From: Nitzschia sp. pyKryTriq1
Taxonomy: Eukaryota > Bacillariophyta > Bacillariophyceae > Bacillariales > Bacillariaceae
Reading direction: 5' to 3'
DNA: 64,000 bases
NCBI GenBank assembly: GCA_956465555.1
Contig: OY101116.1
Span: 1,612,001 to 1,676,000 of the forward strand
Positions 1 to 9,406 of the stretch are shown in pieces. The notes beneath the pieces are model-generated. The model was given only the letters and a program-made list of their open reading frames with translations. It was not told the origin of the DNA and searched no databases. The translations under genes and the position numbers were made by a program. The stretch's first letter is position 1, and each line of letters opens with the position of its first letter.

Positions 1-1826
1 TTGACCAACACTGCTCGTTTTTCTTTCTCGACCGCCGTGCAAGAAAATAGTAAGCCCGACATGTTTTGTCGTCAATGCGAACAGACCAGAGATCACTTTG
101 CTTGTACCACAGTAGGTGTCTGCGGTAAAACGTCGGAAACGAGTGCGGTGCAGGACACGCTGATGCATTTGGTCAAGAGTGTCAGTACGTGGGCGGTCGC
201 CGCGAGAGAGGCGGGAGCGTCTGCCGAAGATCTGCGTGCCACGAATATCTGGACACTCAGTGCCACGTTTTCGACCTTGACCAATGTCAACTTTTCGGAA
301 GATCGAATTTGTGAGTATATTCGGGAAGGAATCGCACTGAAAAACATTCTGGAATCACTCGTGGCAGCCAAAGGAGGTGCCACTCCTACAGAAGAGATTG
401 CGTCGCTCAATCTGTCTGGACTCTCCAATACGGAGCTCGAAGACTTTGGACATTCGGTAGGAATTCCCGTGCGTTCGAAACTCATGGGGAATGAGGACTG
501 CTTTTCGTTGAATGAAATTGCGACTTACGGAGCCAAGGGAGCTTCAGCGTACGCAGCACACTGCCATCAACTGGGAGAACTCGACGAAGGTATTATGTCC
601 ACTCTCCATCAAGTATTCAAGAAGCTGGGATCGAATGAAGCTGACATGGACGGCTTGTTGGCCAATGCCTTGAAAGTGGGAGAAGTCAATGCTCAAATTC
701 TCGGTCTCTTGGATGGCGCCCATGCTTCGCACTTTGGTATCCCCGAGCCCACCCAAGTCAAAATGAGTGCCACCAAAGGCAACTGCATTTTGATTTCGGG
801 TCATGACTTGAAGGATTTGGAAGCTCTTTTACAGCAAACTGAAGGGACCGGTGTGAACGTCTACACTCACGGAGAAATGTTGCCCGCCCACGCTTATCCA
901 GGCCTCAAGAAATATTCTCATTTGGTAGGCAACTACGGGACCGCCTGGCAAAACCAAAAGTTTGAATTTGCCGGCTTTCCAGGACCCGTCATTGTGACGA
1001 CGAATTGTATTATTGAACCCCGTCGAATTTACAAGGATCGTTTGTATACCATGAACGAAGTGGGATTTGATGGCGTCAAGCACATTGGAGCGAACCGAGA
1101 CTTTTCGGAAGTCATTGCTCAAGCGCATGAAGGCAAGGGATTCCCACGTACCGTGGATCCACCAGATTATCACACCGTAGGATTCAATCATCGAGCCGTC
1201 CTGCCTTTGGCTGGGCAAGTCATTGAAGCTGTCCAAAGTGGAGCTTTGTCAAGGATCGTCTTGATTGGGGGATGCGATGGGGACCAATGGGACCGAAAGT
1301 ACGTACTGGATGATGGAACGATTCTTCTGCAATGAAGATGCTGTTGTTTGGCAAGGCTCTTACACTTCTCGTTCTCTTTCTGCGTTTTTGCTTTAGTTAC
1401 TTTACCGAATTGGCGGAGGAGCTGCCCGAAGACACTTTGATCTTGACTTTGGGATGTGCGAAGAACCGATTCATTCACTCAGATAAACTGCTGGGGCAAA
1501 CCTTGAAGAATGGTATGCCCCGCATTATGGATATGGGACAATGCAATGACTCTTATTCGGCTGTGGTAGTAGCCACAGAACTTGCCAAAGCCCTCAATTG
1601 CACTGTCAATGATTTGCCTCTCTCCTTGGCGCTGAGCCATCTCGAACAAAAGGCGGCGGCCGTTCTGCTCACGCTCTTGAATATGGGCGTCAAGAATATT
1701 CGATTGGGACCGTCTCTACCGGCCTATGTGACACCGAACGTCTTGCAAGTATTGGTGGACAATTATGATATCAAGCCAACAGGAAATGTCGCAGAGGATG
1801 TCAAGAATATCATGCAAGGAAAATAG
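1..1826 (+). CDS. hcp: Hybrid cluster protein (Hcp, prismane protein), 5' end outside window
   Basis: Two exons, 1-1298 and 1397-1826, around a 98-bp GT-AG intron (1299-1396). Splicing joins the GGCDGD segment to [14 protein letters not shown], as in the family. The first ATG is at 61, and open frame continues to the window edge, so an upstream presequence may be missing. N-terminal cysteines follow the C-x2-C-x8-C-x5-C spacing of class I Hcp. All likely hybrid-cluster ligands are present: H268, E292, C336 and C425 (numbered from base 1), then cysteines in LGCAKNRF and DMGQCND, and the E and K of SHLEQKA. Family members hold a 4Fe-4S cluster plus a 4Fe-2S-2O cluster and act on hydroxylamine or NO (hydroxylamine reductase, NO reductase or S-nitrosylase activities reported). 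From M21 the length is about 555 aa, as in full-length bacterial Hcp. It converges on the next gene with about 160 bp between. Confidence 0.93.
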
Positions 1827-1986
1827 TAAGTCGACGGACCACTACTACTACTCATACATGATACAAGGTGCTACGACCCACAGCACTCCCAAGTACTACT
1901 ACATCTATTAACCTACTAGAAAAATAGCAACATCCCATCCATTAGAATGCGACGGTAGAAAGAGTATTCTTAGATGTAGCAGAATA

Positions 1987-3321
1987 TTACTTGTGACTTG
2001 TAGTATTGGTTGGTTCCGCCGCCCCGACGGCTTCTTTTGTGACCTCCTGGCAAAAAACTAGATTCGAGTGCTGCGGACCTTGCGAATAGATGACTTTGTT
2101 CCGTCCTGCAAAGGGCAAAAAGTCTACTTGAAAAGGAAACGAGGGCGGTGCCTTGTCCAAGAGATAGCGACACAGAGCCCATACCGTACGTACTGGATCT
2201 CCAGTTCGTGGATTGGTTCGACGTGGAAAGAGTTTGGTCATGGTACAACAGGGAGAGACGGCAAAGGGTTTGCCCAACCGTAGCGCCAAATCAACCACTG
2301 CCTCGGTGGCTTGGTCGGGATGGAGACCGACTATTATGGAACAATTTCGTATCCTTTCGGCATGAGGATAGGTCCCGTCTTCCGTCAAGGCACTACCATC
2401 TCCCTCCAAAGCTTGCGGAATCACCAAAATTCCATCACTCGGAGAGGAGGAACACAAGGGTTGCGGATCTAGAATCGTAGAAGCGGTCACACCTAGTTGG
2501 ACCAAAGCCGCACTCATTTTGCCATTGCCACCCGCCACATCCAAGACCCCTGATCCACTATTCAAACGTTGAATTCCAAACGTCGCAATCAACCAATTTG
2601 CGAAATGTCGATGCCTGGTCAGACGCTCCTGCAGATCCGACTGCTGAATAGTCAAAATATCATCCTTATCAACCGTGAATGGCAGTGGCTCGTCAGCACC
2701 AGTAGATGTTATCTTGCCGAGCGAAGTAGTAGTAGTAGTTGTTGTTGTAGCAGTATCGATCATTTCCTGGTCAAAGAGTCCCACAAATTCTCCTGGTAAA
2801 TCAAGGCACTTGATCCCTCGTCGATTCAAATTCAAATAGGAAGCATTCCAGCATGGTCCACCGCCCAGAGGAAGTCGCACTGCCGCTTGCAGGCCGTACA
2901 TTTCATGGCGCAACCATCCAGTGGTATACGGCTTTCCCTTTTGTTGTCGATCTTCAAGTAGTGACTCGCCTACGAGTGTTTGATACAAGCGCCGTACTTG
3001 TCGTTTGCACATGACAAAGACTCGTTCGCCTCGTTTCAACACCAACTCCCCAGAGGCAATTGTCAGATCGGCTTGAATATCGCCTTCCAATACGGCATAA
3101 TTAGGATCAAAGAATTTGGATTTGTCAACATCCATAAAAACAGTGTACCAAAAACGATCATCGTCGTCGTTCTGCTCTCGTTCTTCTTGCTGACGTTTGA
3201 GCCATTTTTTCTTTTTTCGCGAAATTTTGGTTTGCTGATTCTTCTTGGTTATTGTTTTTTCTTGTTCTTGTTCCAGCAACGCTATTGTTGCGGCGGTTGT
3301 TTCCTTCTTTTGGAACGTCAT
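1987..3321 (-). CDS. Class I SAM-dependent methyltransferase-like protein
   Basis: Single exon of 444 aa with an ATG start at 3321. Residues 1-55 are basic, K/Q/E-rich and probably disordered, with a possible nuclear signal near KISRKKKKWLK. Residues 60-190 form a domain I do not recognise, followed by a threonine run (192-199). Residues 255-400 look like a Rossmann methyltransferase: VLDVAGGNGKMSAAL (259-273) fits SAM motif I, followed by LDPQP. Next come VGLHPDQATE and SPCCTMTKLFPRR, a proline-cysteine-cysteine signature seen in fungal and algal methyltransferase-like proteins. The substrate cannot be read from the sequence; the cysteine motif and basic N-terminus would suit an RNA or protein substrate, but that is a guess. 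Confidence 0.75.
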   Translation of the reverse strand: MTFQKKETTAATIALLEQEQEKTITKKNQQTKISRKKKKWLKRQQEEREQNDDDDRFWYTVFMDVDKSKFFDPNYAVLEGDIQADLTIASGELVLKRGERVFVMCKRQVRRLYQTLVGESLLEDRQQKGKPYTTGWLRHEMYGLQAAVRLPLGGGPCWNASYLNLNRRGIKCLDLPGEFVGLFDQEMIDTATTTTTTTTSLGKITSTGADEPLPFTVDKDDILTIQQSDLQERLTRHRHFANWLIATFGIQRLNSGSGVLDVAGGNGKMSAALVQLGVTASTILDPQPLCSSSPSDGILVIPQALEGDGSALTEDGTYPHAERIRNCSIIVGLHPDQATEAVVDLALRLGKPFAVSPCCTMTKLFPRRTNPRTGDPVRTVWALCRYLLDKAPPSFPFQVDFLPFAGRNKVIYSQGPQHSNLVFCQEVTKEAVGAAEPTNTTSHK

Positions 3322-3926
3322 CTTTTAGAATACGGAGCCGCAATGGTCTTGGATCTTGGACCTTATTGGACCTTGGACCTTGGACCTTGCTTGCACCTTG
3401 CACCCCCGAGGACGCCCACGATCATCACGGCGTTAGGCGGACAACGAGTCTTGAGATACAACGATCAACAGCTTGAAGAGATGGTTGTAACAACTGAAAT
3501 GTAAAAGCTATTGATCAGATTGTAGATTGTGGCAAACGCCTACGGTAGCGACGGAACAGTGCGGTGGAGGGGATGTGTACGTAGCTGTTGTACTGCGGAG
3601 GTTTTCATACTGGCAGAAGCACTGTAGATGGAAGGCCCGCAGTCTTGTACGATGTCCGTAGTCGTACGTGAAGTACCAGCACTAGTATGATGACGTCTAC
3701 TCAGGGCGTAGAGTCTTCGTAGCTCGTACTCTGATCAATCCGATGACGTACAGACGAGGTGTCCAGTCTCGTTGCACTTCGGTCAGATCCAGTAGAGATT
3801 AACTACTAGATAGCGATGAGCGATGACAAATTCCAGTAATGAAAATTATGAGCTTTACATCTAGGAGTGAAATGGTTTTGAGGGTGAAGAGTAAACATCT
3901 TGGATCCAGCAGGATATGCTTCAAGA
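3322..3926. other. Intergenic region with a short TTGGACC repeat
   Basis: 605 bp between two minus-strand genes. Positions 3350-3400 hold imperfect repeats of TTGGACCTTGGACC, just upstream of the methyltransferase start. The rest (3480-3900) has no convincing coding potential or RNA gene; several short GTAC words are present. Confidence 0.5.
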
Positions 3927-4603
3927 TTAGGATACTTCAAAGGTGGGAAGGTTGTCGGTGCGCTTGAACTTCAGGGCCAAGCCCTTTTGGCCACAACGGT
4001 TGTCACTATTTTCCTCGGTGACAGCAAAATGAATAGCTTCAATGTCGTTGTCCTTCTCCAGTCTTCTTGCAAAACCATCCAGCCGTTCTTGACTATAATT
4101 CCAGATATCCTCTGGCATGTCTCGAATAACAGCAGAGGCAGTTGTCAATAGATTCAACTGCAACGGAAGTGTGGAATCCTTGATGGAGGTAGGGCGGGAA
4201 ATCCCTAATTCATCATCCCGTTCAAAGGAATGACCACTAGTGAAGCCACCATCAAAATAAGCCATTTGACGTTCTTTGGTGTCCCTGTTGGCCATTTCCT
4301 TGTGCTTCAGAGCAAGGTCAATCATCTTGCCAATCGGCAAGGAATCAAGAAGATCCACCAGTTGCTTCTTGTGAAGGCCGCACCAAGCCAAGGTTACAGT
4401 CTTGTTGGTCGTTGTAACTGGAAGAAGACAAACTCCACAATGTGCTGGAAACTTTGCTGTTCCTAAAATATCCTCTCTCTCTCTCTACTAGAGTTGTTGC
4501 TTTATTTAGAGAAAATTACAGGGACATGTTTCCTTTTGATGCCAACCAAAAAATGGTTACCCCCAATTTGAATTTCCCCTAATAATCTCCACCCCTTCTT
4601 CAT
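3927..4603 (-). CDS. Hypothetical protein (tentative two-exon model)
   Basis: I do not recognise this gene. An open frame runs on the minus strand from about 4462 to the stop at 3927, but its first M codon is not an ATG. A consistent model joins a short first exon (ATG at 4603 to 4561) through GTAACC...TTTTAG (4463-4560, 98 bp) to exon 2 (4462-3927). This gives a continuous 192-aa frame. The product is charged, with FPAHCGVCLL, LVDLLDSLPIGKMIDLALKHKEM and a C-terminal region rich in D/E and K. No known motif or membrane segment is visible. Exon 2 alone is the better supported part; the first exon is inference and could be wrong. Confidence 0.4.
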
Positions 4604-4869
4604 TCTGTACAGCAACGGCGGCGCACCGCACCGCCGCACCGACCGGGATCTTTCTGATTTCTGATGTTTGATGTTTTGAGTTTGGGTTTTCGGTGTTTTG
4701 GATGCTTCTCTCGCTCTGAAGGATAAAGGGTGATAACACTTCAGGACTTGTACAAACATCAAATATCAACCTGACAACACCTATCGACCTATCCGGACGG
4801 AGAGCTCAAATAGTACACACACACACAAGCTGCAATAGTTGCTGAGTTTCTCGAGAAGTCTCGAAGAGT

Positions 4870-6056
4870 ATGAGAATTGTCTCTCGTCCTTTTCTTTTGT
4901 GGATATCCACCGCGTCGACTTCTACTTCATTTCAAGTGTTTCGGGCCAAATCTCGGTCCTCCACGGCGTCGTCTCTTGTAGCCACAAGTGGTTTGACACG
5001 TCAGAATCATTGGCATCACACTTCTACTAAGTTTCAACAATCATCTTTGAGAATGTCCTCGACTAGTGCGGCAGTCGAAAAGTCGCTTCGTGTTGCACTT
5101 TGTCAGTTTCATGTCACCGTAAGTTTATGTATCAGAGATTCATTCCTATTTTGAAATTAGAGTTCGACCTGTGCTGTCATACTCACACAATCTTTTTACA
5201 GGGCGACAAGGACAAAAATCATGAAACGGCTCAAAAGTTTCTCTCCGAGGCAGCCGAAAAAGGTGCCAAGCTGGCAGTATTGCCCGAGATCTGGAACTCT
5301 CCCTATGCCACAGCTGCATTCCCCGAATACGCAGAATCGCTTCCCAACATTGGAGATTCGAGTGCCGAGTCTTCTTCCTCATCTCAGATTCTCATTGACG
5401 CAGCCAAGAAGCATGGATTGTGGATAGTCGGAGGCTCTATTCCCGAACGGATTCAAGAAGATGGGAAAGAAAAGATCTACAACACGTGCTTGGTTTTGAA
5501 CCCTGACGGAATGGTGGTAGCCAAGCATCGAAAAATGCACTTGTTTGATATCGACGTACCCGGTGGTATTACTTTCTTTGAGTCCGAAACCTTGAGTGCG
5601 GGACAGACTGTTTCCCACTTTTCCTCGCCGTTCGGAGAAATCGGCGTAGGGATTTGCTATGACATTCGATTTGCAGAGTTGGCCATGATCATGAGGCAGA
5701 AGCACAATTGCGTCATCTTGATTTACCCTGGAGCCTTCAACATGACAACTGGGCCCGCCCATTGGGAGCTCTTGCAGAGGGGGAGAGCAATTGATAATCA
5801 ATGCTTTGTTATGACAGCCTCTCCCGCACGGACTGCACCCCCCGAGAACGATGCGGATTCCAAATATCCGCACTACACGGCGTGGGGGCATTCGACGGTA
5901 GTTTCGCCATGGGGTGATATTGTAGCCACGACTGATGAAAAGGAGGGACTGGTGATTGCCGATTTGGATCTTGCGAGAGTTGAAGAAGTTCGGAAAGGTA
6001 TTCCAATTGGCGATCAAAAACGATCTGACATCTATCAGTTAACAGATTCTAGCTAG
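4870..6056 (+). CDS. NIT2: Omega-amidase NIT2 (nitrilase superfamily), organelle-targeted
   Basis: Two exons, 4870-5118 and 5202-6056, with an 83-bp intron (5119-5201); 367 aa. Residues 1-60 are S/T/R-rich and hydrophobic at the start, as in an organellar presequence. The nitrilase domain begins at LRVALCQFHVT. The catalytic triad is visible: E112 in LAVLPEIWN, K194 in KHRKMHLFDID and C235 in GVGICYDIRF. The segments NSPYATAAFPEYAE, IYNTCLVLNPDG and YPGAFNMTTGPAHWELLQR are diagnostic of Nit2. The enzyme hydrolyses alpha-ketoglutaramate and alpha-ketosuccinamate to 2-oxoacids and ammonia, completing the glutamine transaminase pathway. An in-frame ATG at 5053 (MSSTSAAVEK) would give a cytosolic form, so dual localisation is possible. 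Only 33 bp separate its stop from the next, convergent gene. Confidence 0.95.
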
Positions 6057-6089
6057 CTTCTGACTCATGCATCTATTATATCTTGCGAG

Positions 6090-8001
6090 TTAGAGCGGTG
6101 GTTTTCGTTTCTTGCCCGTCAGTTTCGTCGAAGGCATAGCTGAGGGAAAAAGTCGATTCTGGTATAGTAAATGCTGCAGACATGTGATGGAAGCTCCCTC
6201 GTAATCTACCACATTGGAGACAATCGACTGGTGTAACACGGGGATTTGATTCTTCTCGGATGCAACCATGATTGCTCGATGGAGCTTTCGACTCTTTTGT
6301 TGGTTACTCTCAGAGACAGGAGATCCTTTTTGAATTTCCAAAACCACCATTACTGTATTTTGCGAGTTTTGACTTTCATCATCTGTAAGATCTGCTGTGA
6401 AGAATTGCTCAGAGAGGTTGCTGCCTCCACCCGGAGAAATGCTGATTGTCGATTGAATTCGTTGCGAAGACGTTTCGACTATACTGTCAACTACTTGTGA
6501 TGCAACGGCTTTCTTGCTCCATTTTCCTTGGGGTGGTGATTTGGAATCCAACAATGTTCGGATGGCGGCCAATATTTGATATTCACTCGGAGCCGCCTGG
6601 TGCTGGCTAGCAAGCTTCGATACGAAAGCTTCCTCCGACAAATTTAGAACGACACCATCATCGAAAAGAAACGTGAGTGTATTGATGTGCGCAATTTTGG
6701 ACGACGCATCGGAAGATGCCAGCCGCGACCGCCAGAGGGTACACACTACGACTCTGACAATAGACCAATGCACTCGGTCGCGCTGCGCCAAATCAAGAGA
6801 GACGTCTTCCGATTTCATTGGAACGGTACAAATAACATGAAGCGATGTGGCCTGTCTGAGAGGGGATGGGTCTGCTGACCATTTGTTTGCACCCTTGTCA
6901 AGGAGGCGTTTCATGGCCCCTTTCAGCGTGTGCTGATGGGAATGGTGAAACGCCAGGATTGACAAAATCTTGCTAGTAAACTCTGGAACTGTACCAAATC
7001 GCACTCCCACTTGAGGAACATCTTGCCGCTTGCAGACTTGTGCGAGAATTTGATTCTCCTGGACAGTCATATCCCTACAAGCAGAGCCGAGTCAACAAGG
7101 TCAGATCAATCATCCCAAGACTGCTCCTGTTTACTACTACCAAGATCCACACCACATACCTAACTGCTCCCAAGAACATCAGGATTCGGAGATTCTCGCT
7201 CGTCCTCGAATCATCGTCATCCATTTGCCCAAAACAAGGGAATTCCTCGCATGTCTCATGCAGTGTGCCAACGATAGTAGTATCAGTAGTGCCAGCTTCT
7301 TTCGATTTTCGGATGATGTTGGAGTAGAGAGACTCGATGATTTTTTGGTTGGAGGAGGAACTACTACCGGCACTTGCCGAATAATCCTTTGATGTCTCAT
7401 TGGCGTGTCTCCGCCACTTGCTCCAAACTTCCATTAGCGCCTTCTTGTTTGTTTTTCTCAGGATGACGGTCGGATTGCTGTTGAGTCCATTGGTTCGAAG
7501 AAAGTCAATGGAACAATTCTTTTGTAGATATTCCAGGACCTGTCTCTTGGAGTCTAACCCCGTGGGAAGCTCAGACGAAGGACCTACTTTCCCATTATTT
7601 CCCTTCAATAGCATAGGATCCAAAACGATTCGACATTTGAGACCTTCTCTCGATATTATTTCCACGTTCAGTGATTGAGCAGCCTGCTTGAACACGGAAA
7701 GGATCGTTTGTTCCGCCGGGACGATGCTGACAGTCCCACGACCGTTGCCACCATCTAATGAAAGATGCATCTGCGCCCAGTCATCATCGAATATCAAAAT
7801 CATTTCTTTTCTTGCGGTTCCCACCAAAGGCGAAGGTCCAAAGAGAAAGGAAGTGACACATCTCACCAGAGCATCTCGTCGGCTCCACCATTGAGACTCG
7901 TCTCGTTTCGGGCGATACGAATTAGGATCCCCTCCTCGTCCCAAAACCAAAAGAACCACTGTTACATGACACTGACCCTGACACAGACCCTGATCAGACA
8001 T
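6090..8001 (-). CDS. Unrecognised 608-aa protein, conserved-looking, two exons
   Basis: Exons 8001-7160 and 7074-6090 are separated by an 85-bp intron (7075-7159, GTATGT...TTGTAG). The junction codon AG|G keeps frame through MFLGAVRDMTVQENQ. I cannot assign a family. The first 100 residues have alternating hydrophobic strands (VTVVLLVLGRGGD, MILIFDDDWAQMHLSL) and look like an alpha/beta domain. A weak resemblance of the RRDALVRCV stretch to SPOUT methyltransferases such as TrmY is too slight to use. Residues 215-250 are serine-rich. A helical stretch with FTSKILSILAFHHSHQHTL follows the intron. The C-terminus KLTGKKRKPPL is a candidate nuclear localisation signal. Single-copy housekeeping looks more likely than a mobile origin, from its neighbours and codon use. 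Confidence 0.75.
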
Positions 8002-8442
8002 TTTGGGTGTGTGCTACTGTTCGAGGGTTGTACGATTAGCTGGTACAATCCTTGTTGGAAGAATAATCATCATCGTCAAGATGGGTTCCGTCGGTCGTCG
8101 ATCTTATAATCCCGCTTTATTATTACTTCGTACTGAAACTGTATGTATTTCGATGGATATTTGGGGGTGTTGGCGGATCTTCCGTCTGTCCTTCCAACCG
8201 CATCCGTGTCGCACAAACATTGGATCGAATGGATCGATCCATGGCGTCTACCGTCCGTCCGACACCCGCATTCCAGCAAAAAGCAAAACCTTTTTTCTTC
8301 CTCCACCTCTTTTAGTCTCTGAATGCTGAATGCATGTACTCGTATCACCTTCCAGACTTTCTACTGATACAAAGAATAAGCCAATCGCACAGTTTATCTC
8401 AACTATCGCCATTCCCTGCAATCAATCAATCAATCAATCATC
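8002..8442. promoter_or_regulatory. Divergent intergenic region
   Basis: 441 bp between two genes transcribed away from each other, so it should hold both promoters. An AATC tetranucleotide run (about 8421-8440) ends two bases before the start codon of the plus-strand gene. No TATA box or other core element is convincing. Confidence 0.45.
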
Positions 8443-9369
8443 ATGGGCCAGAATGCGTCCAAAGGTGCTAGCAAAACGGCCGAGAAAGTTGCCCGGCGCG
8501 TGATGGATGCGGCACAACCTCCAGCACCTCCTGTGCCGCCACCGCCCTCCTCGATAGTAGTGGCATCGAAAAATACCTCTGCAACGACGGTGGCGAATAA
8601 CCCTGCCATGTTTTTGAGAGGGGGTGGAGTTGCTATTGAAGATATTCGAGATAAGGGACAAGAGTTGTACCTACGAAATTTGCACAAGATCGACGATGAG
8701 AAGAAAGCCAAGGGTCCAGCGGAGATGCCAGAGGATCTACTAAAGTTCATCCAAGACGTTGGACCCGCAAAGCAATCAATTGACAAAGACTTCACGGCAC
8801 CGAGGCTGTTAGAGAAAGAAAATGAATTGGAATTAAGCAAGGTGGAATCTGCGCGAAAAGTTACCAGAGAACGAATCAAAATGCCGCTCATGGGCGAAGA
8901 TAACAACTTTACTACCACCAGAAATACGAACTTCTCGAGATCGTCAACTAAAGAAGATAATGCCGACAGTTTTGGAATATCCAATCTACAGCTCTTCCAA
9001 CTTCTTTCGCAAAAGGATAAATCTGGAAAGGATGAAAGCATAGAATCCTTCTATGAGTCTGTTCTGGCAGAGCAGAGTGCCTCCCAGTGGACCGAAGAAG
9101 AAAAGGAAGCCCACATACAACTCTTGAAAGATGCGACAAACGCAATCGAAATCCCGGTCCTTCGAATGGATACGGATGGAAATATCCTTGGTTTGCATTC
9201 GAAGGACGTGCCGGGTCCAGAAGTCAAGTCCTTCGCACCGATATCTGAGTCCAAAGTGAAGCTTGTTTTGCAAGATTTGATCGAAAATCAAGGCAAGTCG
9301 GGAGACACTGCTGCAGCAAGACTGGAGGAACGGCGACAACAAAGGAAAGGGATAAAAAGTTCAAGATAG
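8443..9369 (+). CDS. Putative N-myristoylated protein of unknown function
   Basis: Single exon of 308 aa; the ATG at 8443 is preceded by an AATC repeat. The N-terminus MGQNASKGASK has the Gly2, Ser6 and Lys7 pattern of N-myristoyltransferase substrates, and no signal peptide follows. Residues 27-38 are proline-rich. The rest is charged and mostly helical: RDKGQELYLRNLHKIDDEKKA, PEDLLKFIQDVGP, then ASQWTEEEKEAHIQLLKDA and SKVKLVLQDLIENQ. The C-terminus is very basic (EERRQQRKGIKSSR). No catalytic motif is visible. A peripheral membrane or scaffold role is an inference from the lipidation signal alone. Its 3' end lies 37 bp from the stop of the convergent next gene. Confidence 0.8.
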   Translation: MGQNASKGASKTAEKVARRVMDAAQPPAPPVPPPPSSIVVASKNTSATTVANNPAMFLRGGGVAIEDIRDKGQELYLRNLHKIDDEKKAKGPAEMPEDLLKFIQDVGPAKQSIDKDFTAPRLLEKENELELSKVESARKVTRERIKMPLMGEDNNFTTTRNTNFSRSSTKEDNADSFGISNLQLFQLLSQKDKSGKDESIESFYESVLAEQSASQWTEEEKEAHIQLLKDATNAIEIPVLRMDTDGNILGLHSKDVPGPEVKSFAPISESKVKLVLQDLIENQGKSGDTAAARLEERRQQRKGIKSSR

Positions 9370-9406
9370 ACTAGCTATAGTAACAACCATTGCTAGTTGC
9401 ACGACT

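Noticed and set aside
1332-1400. Separate downstream gene starting with a hydrophobic leader after Hcp
   Set aside because: The hydrophobic start ([13 protein letters not shown]) is translated intron; splicing at 1299/1396 restores a conserved Hcp sequence.
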